This document shows, piece by piece, positions 1-9,236 of a DNA stretch of 64,000 nucleotides (its first letter is position 1; each line of letters opens with the position of its first letter). Below the pieces are notes generated by a model. The model did not search any database. It was given only the letters and a program-made list of their open reading frames with translations, and was not told where the DNA came from. The position numbers and the translations under genes are program-made. Source of the stretch: CAZVAR01 sp964625225 (GTDB taxonomy: Bacteria > Pseudomonadota > Alphaproteobacteria > JAJUGE01); NCBI GenBank assembly GCA_964625225.1, contig CAZVAR010000004.1:1-64000 (forward strand). The letters are read 5' to 3'.

Positions 1-724
1 GATTGGCAAAGAATGGTCCCGGCGCGTTCTGCTCGATGATCTCGCCGCGATCCATGAAGATCACCCGGTCGGCCACGGTCCGGGCGAAACCCATCTCATG
101 GGTGACGACCAGCATCGTCATGCCCGTTTCCGCCAGCTCGACCATGACGTCGAGGACCTCCTTGATCATCTCCGGGTCGAGCGCGGAGGTCGGCTCGTCG
201 AACAGCATGACCTTCGGGTTCATGCATAGCGCCCGTGCTATCGCGACGCGTTGCTGCTGGCCGCCGGAGAGTTGGCCGGGATACTTCCGGGCCTGTTCCG
301 GGATGCGGACCCGCTCCAGATACTGCATGGCGATCCGCTCGGCCTCGGCCTTGGGCATGCGGCGGACCCAGATCGGCCCGAGGGTACAGTTCTCCAAGAC
401 AGTGAGATGCGGGAACAGGTTGAAGTGCTGAAACACCATGCCGACTTCGCGCCGCACCTGCTCGATGTTCTTCAGGTCGTTGGTCAGCGTGACGCCGTCC
501 ACGATGATGGTGCCGCGCTGATGCTCCTCGAGCCGGTTGATACAGCGGATCAGAGTCGACTTCCCGGACCCGGAGGGGCCGCAGATCACGATCCGCTCGC
601 CAGCCGCTACGCTTAGGTTGATGTCCTTCAGGACATGGAACTGACCATACCATTTATGCATGCCGATGATCTGGATCATCGGCCGGTCCGACATTTCACG
701 GCGTGGGGTTGCGGCCTCGGCCAT
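1..724 (-). CDS. aapP: General L-amino-acid ABC transporter ATP-binding protein, 3' end outside the window
   Basis: This is the ATPase of a polar amino-acid uptake transporter; it hydrolyses ATP at the inner face of the membrane to drive import. The frame is open from the ATG at 724 to the window edge, giving 241 residues of an expected 245-260. Walker A (GPSGSGKS) is at residues 49-56, the ABC signature LSGGQQQR at 152-159, Walker B with FDEPTSALD at about 175-183, and the switch histidine (VTHE) near 209. A purine-rich ribosome site (GGAAGGGAAAGGG) precedes the ATG. It is the last gene of aapJQMP, and its partners fix the assignment. An alternative name is bztD or glnQ; the family is certain, the exact substrate is not. 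Confidence 0.93.
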   Translation of the reverse strand, partial: MAEAATPRREMSDRPMIQIIGMHKWYGQFHVLKDINLSVAAGERIVICGPSGSGKSTLIRCINRLEEHQRGTIIVDGVTLTNDLKNIEQVRREVGMVFQHFNLFPHLTVLENCTLGPIWVRRMPKAEAERIAMQYLERVRIPEQARKYPGQLSGGQQQRVAIARALCMNPKVMLFDEPTSALDPEMIKEVLDVMVELAETGMTMLVVTHEMGFARTVADRVIFMDRGEIIEQNAPGPFFAN

Positions 725-785
725 TTCCCTTTCCCTTCCGGGGCGGAACACACGACGGTCGACTGGCAAGTCGGCGTTTCGTGCC

Positions 786-1916
786 TCAGCTTCGTTTGTG
801 CCCGGTGTAGAATTCTCGTTCAAGATACTGGCTGTACTTCGACATGAAGAAGCAGAAGCAGAAATAGATCAGAGCCACGAAAACGTAACCCTCGACGAAA
901 TACGCCCGCCATTCCGGATCCGCCAGCGCTTGACGCATCGCCAGCAGCAGATCGGTCAAGCTGACGATCGCCACCAGTGACGTGTCCTTGAACAGACCGA
1001 TGAAAGTATTGACGATCGGTGGGATCACCAGCCGGATTGCTTGGGGCAGGATGATCAAGCGCTGCATCTGCCAGTAATGCAACCCGAGCGCCTCGGCGGC
1101 CTCGAATTGGCCGCGAGGGATCGCCTGAAGGCCACCGCGGATGACTTCGGCGAGATAGGCGGCACTGAACATGATAATTGCGAGTTGCGCCCGCAACACC
1201 GCGTCGATCGTCACGCCGACCGGCATGAACAGCGGTAACATGAACGATGCCATGAACAGCAGGCTGACGAGGGGTACACCGCGGATCAGCTCGATGTAGC
1301 AGACGCAGATGGCCCGGATCACCGGCATATGCGACCGCCGCCCGAGGGCCAGAAGGATCGCCAACGGGAACGCCAGGGCGATGCCGATCAGCGCCAGCAG
1401 CAGCGTCAGCGGCAGACCGCCCCAAAGGTCGTTACGGACGAATGGCAGTCCGAGCACGCCGCCCCACATCAGCAGGAAGAACAGGCCGAACGCGCCGATC
1501 CAGGCGCCGAGAAGCCACGGCTTCCAGTTGCGGCGGTTGCAGCTCACCGCGACCATGCCGATCAGCACGACCATCCCCAGCAGCGGCCGCCACTGCTCCT
1601 CGTAAGGATAGCGGCCGAAGAGGATCAGCCGATACTTCTGGTGGAGCATGGCCCAACAGGCACCCTTGGCCTCGCGACAGGCCTCCGGCGGTGCCTCGTG
1701 CCAGACGGCATCGGTGAAGAGCCACTCGATCAGCGGTGGAACCGCCCAAGCCAGCAGGGCGATCGCGAGAATCGTCAGAAGCGAGTTCCAGACGCCGTCG
1801 AACAGATTCTGCCGCAGCCAGCCGACCACGCCGACGGTCCTCGCCGGCGGGCGTTCGGAAGGGGGAAGCGTGTCGTCGATGCGTGGAGCGGCACCGACCT
1901 GCACGTCGTCGGGCAT
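786..1916 (-). CDS. aapM: General L-amino-acid ABC transporter permease (AapM/BztC type)
   Basis: This is an inner-membrane permease of the His/Glu/Gln/Arg family that forms the translocation path together with AapQ. The 376-residue protein has a long N-terminal extension with several hydrophobic segments before the core permease domain, as AapM and BztC have. The core ends with the EAA loop ([16 protein letters not shown], around residues 275-290), which docks onto the ATPase. The start lies 3 bases beyond the stop of aapQ, so the two are probably translationally coupled. The spacing to aapP is about 60 bases. The family assignment is secure; which amino acids are carried cannot be read from the sequence. 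Confidence 0.93.
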   Translation of the reverse strand: MPDDVQVGAAPRIDDTLPPSERPPARTVGVVGWLRQNLFDGVWNSLLTILAIALLAWAVPPLIEWLFTDAVWHEAPPEACREAKGACWAMLHQKYRLILFGRYPYEEQWRPLLGMVVLIGMVAVSCNRRNWKPWLLGAWIGAFGLFFLLMWGGVLGLPFVRNDLWGGLPLTLLLALIGIALAFPLAILLALGRRSHMPVIRAICVCYIELIRGVPLVSLLFMASFMLPLFMPVGVTIDAVLRAQLAIIMFSAAYLAEVIRGGLQAIPRGQFEAAEALGLHYWQMQRLIILPQAIRLVIPPIVNTFIGLFKDTSLVAIVSLTDLLLAMRQALADPEWRAYFVEGYVFVALIYFCFCFFMSKYSQYLEREFYTGHKRS

Positions 1917-1919
1917 GGC

Positions 1920-3119
1920 TCAGCGCTCCACCAGGGCGACGCGGCGATTGTACCAGTTCATGAACGCGGAGATCGACAGACTGATCGCCAGGTAGATCGC
2001 CATCATGATGCTGATGCACTCGATCGCCTGACCCGTCTGGTTCAAGCTCGTGTTGGCGATCGAGACCAGGTCCGGATAGCCGATCGCAACGGCGAGCGAG
2101 CTGTTTTTGGTCAGGTTGAGAAACTGGCTCGTCATTGGCGGTACGATCACCCGCAGCGCCTGCGGCAGCACAATGAGCCGCAGCACGAGGCCACGGCGTA
2201 GACCCAGTGCGACTGCGGCCTCGGTTTGACCCCAGGGCACGGCAAGAATGCCGCTACGGACGATCTCCGCGATGAAGCCAGCGGTGTAGATTGTCAGCCC
2301 CATCAGGAGAGCGAGAAACTCCGGGGTAATGCTGCTTCCGCCGGAGAAGGTGAACCGGCCGCGGGTTGGAACATCCACTGCGGTCGGCGCTCCGCCCGCA
2401 AGCCAGACCAGTAAGGGGAGTCCTACGATTGCGCCGAGACCGACCCAGAGCACGGGAGCCCGCTCGCCGGTCAGTTCCTGTCGTCGCCGGGCCCAACGCG
2501 CGAAGAGCACTGTCGCCGCACAGCCGCAAACGAAGGCCAGGACCATGAACGCATAAACCGGAGTGTAGACCGGCACGGGATACATGAGCCCGCTCGCGCT
2601 CAAATAGACCCCGGGCAGCAGGCCGATTGCCGCGGAGACCGGCGGCAGCAGGCCGGTAATGGCCGAGTACCAGAAAAAAAGCTGCAGCAGCAGCGGGATG
2701 TTGCGCACCGTCTCGACATAGACGGATGCAAGCCGGGCGATCAGCCAATTGCCCGACAGTCGTGCGATGCCGACGACCGTACCGATAGCCGTGGCGAGCA
2801 CGATGCCGATCAGGGCGACGTGCAGCGTGTTGAGCACGCCGACCAGGAAGGCACGGCCGTAGCTATCGGAGGGGCTATACGGGATAAGGTGCTCGCCGAT
2901 CCGGAATCCGGCCTCGTTGTCGAGAAACCCGTAGCCGGACCGGATTCCACGCACCTCAAGGTTATGAATGGTCGTCGAGACGAGATAGACCGCGACCAGG
3001 ATCACCGCCACGATCGCGATGGCCTGAAAAGCGACTGCGCGTGCCGCAGGGTTGCGCCAAAGGGGTACCGAAGGCGCAGTTCCGCTTCGGCGTGTCGGCA
3101 TGTCCGCGTGGTTCGCCAT
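1920..3119 (-). CDS. aapQ: General L-amino-acid ABC transporter permease (AapQ/BztB type)
   Basis: This is the second inner-membrane permease of the transporter, with about 399 residues. An upstream ATG at 3152 would add 11 residues, but the ATG at 3119 is preferred because it has GGCGAGAG about 7 bases upstream and the upstream ATG falls inside a strong hairpin. A single hydrophobic segment near residues 30-50 is followed by a large periplasmic-type insertion and then the permease core. The EAA loop EAAVALGLRRGLVLRL lies near residues 315-330. AapQ and AapM are typically long permeases with extra N-terminal segments, unlike the short HisQ/HisM type, and both proteins here fit that. It is co-transcribed with aapJ upstream and aapM downstream. 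Confidence 0.93.
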   Translation of the reverse strand: MANHADMPTRRSGTAPSVPLWRNPAARAVAFQAIAIVAVILVAVYLVSTTIHNLEVRGIRSGYGFLDNEAGFRIGEHLIPYSPSDSYGRAFLVGVLNTLHVALIGIVLATAIGTVVGIARLSGNWLIARLASVYVETVRNIPLLLQLFFWYSAITGLLPPVSAAIGLLPGVYLSASGLMYPVPVYTPVYAFMVLAFVCGCAATVLFARWARRRQELTGERAPVLWVGLGAIVGLPLLVWLAGGAPTAVDVPTRGRFTFSGGSSITPEFLALLMGLTIYTAGFIAEIVRSGILAVPWGQTEAAVALGLRRGLVLRLIVLPQALRVIVPPMTSQFLNLTKNSSLAVAIGYPDLVSIANTSLNQTGQAIECISIMMAIYLAISLSISAFMNWYNRRVALVER

Positions 3120-3143
3120 GGTGTACTCTCGCCGCCAAGGCGG

Positions 3144-3173
3144 AACCGCCACCCGTGACGGCGGGTGGCGGTT
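3144..3173. promoter_or_regulatory. Strong hairpin between aapJ and aapQ
   Basis: A perfect 12-base-pair inverted repeat (arms 3144-3155 and 3162-3173, loop of 6) starts 11 bases after the aapJ stop codon at 3184-3186 and ends before the aapQ ATG. No T-run follows it, so it is not a classical intrinsic terminator. Hairpins directly after the binding-protein gene of ABC uptake operons are known to protect the upstream mRNA from 3' decay or to attenuate the downstream genes, giving excess binding protein over permease. That role is inferred here from the position. Confidence 0.7.
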
Positions 3174-3183
3174 GCGTGGCCGC

Positions 3184-4218
3184 TCAGCGAACCGGCATTG
3201 CGTACATCAGGCCGCCCTGGGTCCAGAGCGCATTCAACCCGCGCTCCAGCCCCAATTTGGTTTGCTGTCCGACATTGCGCTCGAAGATCTCACCGTAGTT
3301 GCCGACCTGTTTGATAATGCGGTAGGCCCAATCATTGTCGAGGCCAAGCAGTTTGCCCATGTCACCCGAGGTTCCCAGCAACCGCTGCACGGTCGGGTTC
3401 TTGCTCTCTGCCTTCATTTGGTCGACGTTCTGTGAGTTCACGCCCGCCTCTTCGGCTTCGAGTGTGGCATAGACAGCCCATTTCACGATCGTGAACCACT
3501 CATCGTCGCCGCGGCGTACCGCCGGACCCAGCGGCTCCTTAGAAATCAACTCCGGCAGGATCGCATAGTCGGCGGGGTTCGGTGCATCGACCGAGCGGAT
3601 CGATGCCAAGCCCGAAGCATCAGTCGTATAAACCTGGCAGCGCCCGTTGAAGAACGCTACTTTGGACTCCTCCAGTGATTCGAACACGACCGGCTTGAAT
3701 TCCATACCATTGGCACGGAAATAGTCCGCGAGGTTCAGTTCGGTCGTGGTGCCGGTCTGAACGCAGACTTCAGCGCCCGAAAGCTCCTTTGCGCTTTTCA
3801 CGTCGAGGGCCTTCGGGACCATGAAGCCCTGGCCGTCGTAAAAGGTAACGCCCGCAAATACGAGGCCGAGCGACGCGTCACGCGTCAGCGTCCAGGTCGT
3901 GTTTCGCGACAGGACGTCGACCTCGCCGGACTGCAATGCGGTGAAGCGCTGCTGCGCGGAGAGGGGCACGAACTCCACTTTGTTGGCGTCCCCGAGAACC
4001 GCCGCTGCGAAGGTACGGCAGAAGTCGGCATCGAGGCCCGTCCACTTGCCCTGGCTGTCCGCGATCGAAAAGCCGGCAAGGCCGGTATTGACGCCGCAGC
4101 GCACGGCTCCTCGTTGCTTGATGGCGTCGAGTGTCGCGCCGGCCTGAGCGACTCCGGACGTGAGTCCTATCATCGCTGTGGTCGCGGCGGCCGCCATTAA
4201 CGTCACGAATTTCTGCAT
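3184..4218 (-). CDS. aapJ: Amino-acid ABC transporter periplasmic binding protein (AapJ/BztA type)
   Basis: This is the secreted solute receptor that delivers L-amino acids to AapQM. The ATG at 4218 is chosen because it gives a clean signal peptide (MQKFVTLMAAAATTAMIGL, cleavage after GVAQA, about residue 26) and has GAGGGGAG about 8-10 bases upstream; a longer frame to 4305 has no such features. The mature protein of about 318 residues begins ATLDAIKQRGAVRCGVNTG, the typical start of the family, and contains the SBP-3 fold pattern with GLDADFCRTFAAAV and DVLSRNTTWTLTRD. It is the first gene of aapJQMP. A hairpin right after its stop may raise its level relative to the permeases. Confidence 0.94.
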   Translation of the reverse strand: MQKFVTLMAAAATTAMIGLTSGVAQAGATLDAIKQRGAVRCGVNTGLAGFSIADSQGKWTGLDADFCRTFAAAVLGDANKVEFVPLSAQQRFTALQSGEVDVLSRNTTWTLTRDASLGLVFAGVTFYDGQGFMVPKALDVKSAKELSGAEVCVQTGTTTELNLADYFRANGMEFKPVVFESLEESKVAFFNGRCQVYTTDASGLASIRSVDAPNPADYAILPELISKEPLGPAVRRGDDEWFTIVKWAVYATLEAEEAGVNSQNVDQMKAESKNPTVQRLLGTSGDMGKLLGLDNDWAYRIIKQVGNYGEIFERNVGQQTKLGLERGLNALWTQGGLMYAMPVR

Positions 4219-4818
4219 TGGCAGCACTCCCCTCTTGGTCCGATTACGTCCTGTCGGCCGTCGGCCAACAGCATTGAAGATTTCCCAAGAATGACTTGTG
4301 CACACATCGGTCGCAACCGTCTTTACCAGCTGCAGGGAGCGGCGCGACTAAAGGGTTACGCTACCATCGACGACGATGCACGCTCGAGGCGTAAGCCGAT
4401 TCTTCCGTTTCGGTAGCCCTGATAACCCGCCGATCCGATGCCGCCCTGGACACTCGACCGGGCAGTCCGGACAGAGCGACGTCCGTTACGGAGATGTTCG
4501 CGACCGATCCGTCGCCGGTACGACCGACGCGAAGGCATAAGCGACCGTTACATGCCCCTTGCACTCAGGTCGAAGGACAGGTTCCGGTGACGTTCCCTGT
4601 CGCCAGAGATCGAGGCGTGACGGATAATGCCGGCGAACGGCGGTACCTGCCGGTTCCGTCGGCCTGACCTCTCCATCTCCGTAGCGATGACCTCCCGTTG
4701 CCGGCGGCCAGGACGACGCCGTCGAACAGCCTGTCTCCTGGGGCGCGACAGGGACGGAGGTGCGTTTCCGGCGGGCCGGCGACGGGGCCCCCATTCGGGC
4801 CGTGGCCCTGTTCGACCT
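4219..4818. other. 600-base intergenic region upstream of aapJ
   Basis: No credible gene is seen. Open frames exist on both strands but lack ribosome sites, recognisable domains and third-position bias matching the neighbours. The region should hold the end of the dehydratase transcript and the aapJ promoter. Short inverted repeats are visible: GACAGG/CCTGTC pairs near 4576-4603 and near 4733-4755. No convincing sigma-70 pair could be assigned. Confidence 0.5.
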
Positions 4819-6600
4819 TCAGTGTGAGTGCCGCGGCACCGCTTCGCGCACGCGCCGGTATTTCGCTGCGAGCTCGAGACAGCCACCGGTGGCGAGTTGC
4901 CCGACTGTGTCGCGATAGAGCTCCTGCCACGGTGTCTGGTGTTCGAGTTCCGGAGGGCGGTACTCGCGTCGCCGCTGAGCGATCTCCTCGTCCGAAGCCA
5001 GCAGGTCCACCCGGCCAGCATTGAGGTCGATGCGTACCCGGTCGCCCGTACGCAGGATGGCGAGGCCGCCGCCGATCGCCGCCTCCGGTGAGGCATTGAG
5101 GATCGACGGACTGGCCGAGGTGCCGCTCTGCCGACCGTCCCCGATGCACGGCAGAGCGGCGATGCCACGCTTCACCAGCGCATCGGGAGGCAGCATGTTC
5201 ACCACCTCTGCCGAACCGGGATAGCCGATCGGCCCACAGCCGCGGATGAACAGGATGCAATCTTCGTCGATCTCGAGCGCGGGATCATTGATCCGCGCGT
5301 GATAGTCTTCGGGTCCATCGAACACCACGGCGCGCCCTTCGAATACGCCCTCTCGACCGGGTTGCAAGAGGTAGCGGCGGCGGAACTCCGCGCCGATGAC
5401 CGACGTCTTCATCACCGCGGCATCGAAAAGGTTGCCGGTCATTACCATGAACCCCGCGCTCTTCATCAGCGGGCGATCGTATGGGCGAATCACCTCCGGA
5501 TCGGCCGGTTGCGCATCCCGATTGTTCTCACCGATGGTACGGCCGGTGACGGTGAGGGCATGTTCACGGATCCGGCCGCCGCGCATCAGCTCCCAGATAA
5601 CGCCCGGTACGCCTCCTGCGCGAAAGAAGGCCTCGCCGAGAAACCGCCCCGCCGGCTGACAATCCACAAGAAGCGGAACGTCGAAGCCGATGTCCTGCCA
5701 GGCCTCGATCGGCAGTTCGACTCCTGCATGACGGGCGACAGCATTGACGTGGATCGGGCAGTTGCTGGAACCGCCGATCGCCGAACAGACCGCAATGGCG
5801 TTGTCGAACGCATCCCGCGTCAGGATCCGCGACGGCGTGAGGTCTTCCCACACCATCTCGACGATACGTCGCCCGGTCGCGTAAGCCATCTGGGTACGCT
5901 CGCGATAAGGGGCAGGAATCGCGGCACAGCCCGGCAATGCCATGCCGAGCGCCTCCGCGAGGCAGTTCATCGAAAGCGCCGTACCCATCGTGTTGCAGTG
6001 TCCGATGCTCGGTGCAGACGCCGTTACGATCTCCATGAAACGCTCGTAGTCGATCTCACCCGCGGCGAGCATCCGTCGCGCTTCCCATACCGCGGTGCCG
6101 GAGCCGGCAAGGCGGCCGCGCCAATGCCCGTCCAGCATCGGTCCCCCGGACAGAACGATGGCGGGGAGGTCCACCGTAGCCGCCGCGGTCAGGCAGGCGG
6201 GGACGGTCTTGTCGCAGCCGGTCGTCAGCACGACACCGTCCAGCGGATAGCCGTGCAGAATCTCCACCAGGCCCAGATAGGCGAGATTGCGGTCGAGCGC
6301 CGCCGTCGGACGCTTGCCGGTCTCCTGAAGCGGATGGACCGGGAACTCTATGGGGATGCCGCCGGCGTCACGGATGCCCGCACGGACCCGCTCGGCGAGC
6401 TGGAGATGGTGGCGGTTGCAGGGGGCAAGGTCGCTGCCGGTCTGGGCGATGCCGATAATCGGACGCCCCGATTGAAGTTCGTCGCGGGTCAACCCGAAAT
6501 TCAGGTAGCGCTCGATATAGAGCGCCGTCATGCCCGGGTCGCGCGGGTCGTCGAACCAGAGGCGGCTACGCAGTTCGGTGCCCTTGTGTGGGTCGCGCAT
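4819..6600 (-). CDS. IlvD/Edd-family dehydratase, sugar-acid dehydratase type
   Basis: This is a cytoplasmic iron-sulfur dehydratase of 593 residues that removes water from a 2,3-dihydroxy acid. The three cysteines that ligate the cluster in this family are present at residues 61 (SDLAPCNRHH), 129 (LTTGCDKTVPAC) and 202 (GHCNTMGTALSMN). Length and the NRHH/TGCDK spacing match pentonate dehydratases (L-arabonate, D-xylonate) better than dihydroxyacid dehydratase of branched-chain synthesis, but the substrate is inferred. GGGAGAGG lies just upstream of the ATG. It follows the Ldh2-type dehydrogenase by 16 bases, so the two are likely one operon and may act on the same hydroxy-acid substrate family. 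Confidence 0.88.
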   Translation of the reverse strand: MRDPHKGTELRSRLWFDDPRDPGMTALYIERYLNFGLTRDELQSGRPIIGIAQTGSDLAPCNRHHLQLAERVRAGIRDAGGIPIEFPVHPLQETGKRPTAALDRNLAYLGLVEILHGYPLDGVVLTTGCDKTVPACLTAAATVDLPAIVLSGGPMLDGHWRGRLAGSGTAVWEARRMLAAGEIDYERFMEIVTASAPSIGHCNTMGTALSMNCLAEALGMALPGCAAIPAPYRERTQMAYATGRRIVEMVWEDLTPSRILTRDAFDNAIAVCSAIGGSSNCPIHVNAVARHAGVELPIEAWQDIGFDVPLLVDCQPAGRFLGEAFFRAGGVPGVIWELMRGGRIREHALTVTGRTIGENNRDAQPADPEVIRPYDRPLMKSAGFMVMTGNLFDAAVMKTSVIGAEFRRRYLLQPGREGVFEGRAVVFDGPEDYHARINDPALEIDEDCILFIRGCGPIGYPGSAEVVNMLPPDALVKRGIAALPCIGDGRQSGTSASPSILNASPEAAIGGGLAILRTGDRVRIDLNAGRVDLLASDEEIAQRRREYRPPELEHQTPWQELYRDTVGQLATGGCLELAAKYRRVREAVPRHSH

Positions 6601-6616
6601 CGCGCCTCTCCCTTTT

Positions 6617-7702
6617 TTACCCCAGGATGGTTTTGATCCTCCCGTCGTCCAGGCCCACCGCGCGGGCGGTCGCCAGGATCGACGCCCAGGCGTCGTCGGG
6701 AAGCGGGATGCCCTCGGCCAGGCGCTTCGCCCGGCTCCGCTGTTCGGGTTCTCCAGGTACCAGCACTTCGCCGCCCGGCTCCGCCGGCCGCGCCGACTTC
6801 ACGAAGGCGATATAGTTCCGCATCTCTTCGGGGAAGAAGCCGGCCGGATCGAACAGATCGGGCGCGATATAGATGGACAGCATGCCGTTGGCGAAAGGCC
6901 GCGGCGGCGGGCCCGCCGTACCGTTGCCGGTGAAGGCGCCGCCGAGCAGTTCACACATCAGCGCAAGCCCGGATCCTTTGTGTTCGCCCATGGCGCGGAT
7001 GGCGCCACGGTTCTCCCGCTTATCGGGCGGCACGTCGGGGCCGGTATCGCCATAGAGGGTGGCCGGGTCATTGGTCATGCGGCCGTCAGGCTCGATCAAG
7101 CTGTGCGGCGGAATCGGCTTGCCGCCCTTGGCCGCCACGAGCACCTTCCCCTCCGCAACCACGGCCGTCGCGAAATCGAGGATCAGCGGCGCTTCTTCCG
7201 ATCGCGGCAGGCCGACGCAGAACGGCGCAGTGGAGAATCGCTTTTCCGTTCCGCCGAACGGTGCGACCAGGATGCTACCGGCCGCATTGACGAAATGGAT
7301 CGAAACGAGTCCGGCCTCGGCCGCCATTTCGGCCCAGTCACCCACCCGGCCGACATGCCCGGCATTGCGCAACGTGATCACCGCCACGCCGTTTGCGGCC
7401 GCCTTGTCGATACCGAGTTGCACCGCCTGCGGAGCGACCGTCTGGCCGAACCCGAACCTGCCGTCGACAACTGCCATGACGGGCGTTTCGGTGATGATCT
7501 CGATCGTGCGATCGGCCAAGACGTGACCGTCGCGCATCATTTGGATGTAGCGTGGGACACGTACCACGCCGTGGCTGTCGTGACCCACGAGATTAGCCGA
7601 AACGAGATATCGGCCGATCCGTTCCGCTTCCGCCTCGGAACAACCGGCATGGCGAAAGATCGCGGTCACGAGATCGCGCAGGGCGTCCGCCCGGATCAGC
7701 AT
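6617..7702 (-). CDS. Ldh2/malate-lactate dehydrogenase family oxidoreductase
   Basis: This is a cytosolic NAD(P)-dependent 2-hydroxyacid or imino-acid oxidoreductase of the Ldh2/YbiC/ureidoglycolate dehydrogenase fold, with 361 residues. The catalytic motif GHDSHGVVRVPRY is at residues 40-52. The family's other markers are present: a glycine-rich GRFGFGQTVA, NAGHVGRVGDWAE, and GEHKGSGLALMCELLGG near residue 230. A good Shine-Dalgarno site (GGAGGA) lies 9-10 bases before the ATG. Family members reduce or oxidise malate, sulfolactate, ureidoglycolate or delta-1-pyrroline/piperideine carboxylates, so the substrate cannot be fixed. The adjacent sugar-acid dehydratase suggests a hydroxy-acid catabolic pathway. 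Confidence 0.9.
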   Translation of the reverse strand: MLIRADALRDLVTAIFRHAGCSEAEAERIGRYLVSANLVGHDSHGVVRVPRYIQMMRDGHVLADRTIEIITETPVMAVVDGRFGFGQTVAPQAVQLGIDKAAANGVAVITLRNAGHVGRVGDWAEMAAEAGLVSIHFVNAAGSILVAPFGGTEKRFSTAPFCVGLPRSEEAPLILDFATAVVAEGKVLVAAKGGKPIPPHSLIEPDGRMTNDPATLYGDTGPDVPPDKRENRGAIRAMGEHKGSGLALMCELLGGAFTGNGTAGPPPRPFANGMLSIYIAPDLFDPAGFFPEEMRNYIAFVKSARPAEPGGEVLVPGEPEQRSRAKRLAEGIPLPDDAWASILATARAVGLDDGRIKTILG

Positions 7703-7854
7703 GATGTCGGTCCTCCGCCGATCCGCGCCGTGATTCGCACGCTCAACGCTTCCCTCCCGAGTCCTTCCTGCGACCTGTACTTCGTCGCGGACGCGTGTCG
7801 GCGAGATGATAGGCGGACACCGTGGTAATGAACAGCGATCTTGCGCAGCTCGAA

Positions 7855-8112
7855 TTACCAGAGAGTCTCGGCGTAGTGACGTTCACCGCTCACCATTGCC
7901 CGGAACAGACGGGCGGCGTCGTCGCGCGAGCGCCATCCACGAGGGCCGATCACGGCCGCTATGCCCGCTGGGGAATCCTCTGCCTCCGCGCTGTGCTGCG
8001 GGTCAAGCGAATAGACCCGTCCAGCGCGCGCCTCGATCACGGCGAAGCGGCCTCTACCGTTGCCGATCAGCCTGTAGGATTCCTTCTCGGCGATCACCTG
8101 AATGCCGGCCAT
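7855..8112 (-). CDS. Hypothetical protein, 85 residues
   Basis: The product is not recognised. The ATG at 8112 has GGGAGC about 7 bases upstream, which is why it is preferred over longer frames that start inside the upstream methyltransferase gene. The protein begins AGIQVIAEKESYRLIGNGRG and looks like a small soluble, mostly beta-rich domain without cysteines, signal peptide or membrane segment. It lies between the O-methyltransferase (105 bases upstream) and the Ldh2-type dehydrogenase (about 150 bases downstream) on the same strand, so it may belong to that operon. The coding potential is moderate. Confidence 0.6.
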   Translation of the reverse strand: MAGIQVIAEKESYRLIGNGRGRFAVIEARAGRVYSLDPQHSAEAEDSPAGIAAVIGPRGWRSRDDAARLFRAMVSGERHYAETLW

Positions 8113-8216
8113 GATGTGCTCCCGAAGGCGACACGGTGCGAGCGTACAGCACGACTTTGAACGAGCGTCTCCCTTCGCCAGTTCCTCTGGGCAGCCAGGA
8201 TCCGGTCGCGGTCCGG

Positions 8217-9224
8217 TCAGGCGGGCTTGCGGCCAGCCACTCGCACCAGAACACCCGGCACAAAGTCGGTCGTCGTCACATCCCGGAAGCCCGCATCGGT
8301 CATGTATTCCACGCACTCGGTGACCGAATGGGCCAGCCCCGTAGAGGCATTTAAGGTTTGCGCCAGCCCCCAGAGCGCAGCATCCGCCGGCCCGCTCCGT
8401 GTGGAATCGAGAGCCTCCCCGATCAAGTGCATCTCGCCGCCGGGCAGGAGTGCCTCGAACGCCTTCCGCACCACGGCCCGGATCTGTTCCCGGCCATACA
8501 TCGGCAGGTTACTGGCCATCAGTATTACATCGGCGCCGACCGGCAAGGGATCCTTGTTGAAATCGCCCGGCACTGCCTCGATACGGTCGGAGAGATCGTT
8601 CTCCTTGATGAACTCGCGAGCCACATCGGCAACGGCCGGAAGATCGAACACGGTCGCCCGCAACTGCGGGTGATGTTGGCACGCGACGATACAGTAGGCG
8701 CCGGATCCGCCGCCGACATCCAGTAAGCTCCGTCGGTTGGACAGGTCGACCTGCCGGACGAACCTGCGTCCGGCGCCGAGCCCGATGCTGTAGGTCGCCC
8801 GGTGATAACGCTGCGCCTCCGCGGCGGTGATGTTTGCGACTGACTTGTTGTCGGCGAGTGGCGGTCCCGGCCGGCGCAGGTGCTCGACGAGCCGGCCCCA
8901 CTCGTTCCAGTCGGGCTTGGTGAACAGCAACCAGGGGCCCGCATAATTGGGTTCGCCTTCGATCAGGAAGCGCGCGACGTCGGGCGCCGGCCGCAGGCGT
9001 TCGCCATCGCGCTCGATCAGCCCCAGGCCAATACAGGCGATCACGATCCGCTCGCCGTTCGGCGGCGCGAGGCCAAGGGCATCGATCAGCTTCGCCTCGG
9101 TGTCGGCGCCACGGGCGAGCTTGGTAAAAAGTCCGAGTTCGACCGCAGCCATTAACGTCGCCGACTCGCGATAGGCGCGAGCCATCCGTTGCAGCCGGAA
9201 CGTGGTGGGGCGATGTTCGGTCAT
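8217..9224 (-). CDS. SAM-dependent methyltransferase, O-methyltransferase family 2
   Basis: This 335-residue enzyme transfers a methyl group from S-adenosylmethionine to a small-molecule hydroxyl. An N-terminal winged-helix dimerisation domain (residues 10-90) precedes the Rossmann-like domain. The SAM-binding glycine loop LLDVGGGSGAY is at residues 167-177, the acidic motif follows in ATVFDLPAV, and PGDFNKDPLPVGADVILM near residues 230-250 is the family's motif III region. Members act in antibiotic, carotenoid/bacteriochlorophyll (CrtF-like) or plant phenolic pathways; the acceptor here is unknown. It sits 12 bases after the DUF169 gene, so the two are almost certainly co-transcribed. Confidence 0.88.
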   Translation of the reverse strand: MTEHRPTTFRLQRMARAYRESATLMAAVELGLFTKLARGADTEAKLIDALGLAPPNGERIVIACIGLGLIERDGERLRPAPDVARFLIEGEPNYAGPWLLFTKPDWNEWGRLVEHLRRPGPPLADNKSVANITAAEAQRYHRATYSIGLGAGRRFVRQVDLSNRRSLLDVGGGSGAYCIVACQHHPQLRATVFDLPAVADVAREFIKENDLSDRIEAVPGDFNKDPLPVGADVILMASNLPMYGREQIRAVVRKAFEALLPGGEMHLIGEALDSTRSGPADAALWGLAQTLNASTGLAHSVTECVEYMTDAGFRDVTTTDFVPGVLVRVAGRKPA

Positions 9225-9236
9225 TGCGGTAGACTT

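Noticed and set aside
4486..4794. Open frames on the minus strand between the dehydratase and aapJ
   Set aside because: They are short, overlap each other in different phases, and show no ribosome site, conserved motif or consistent third-position bias.
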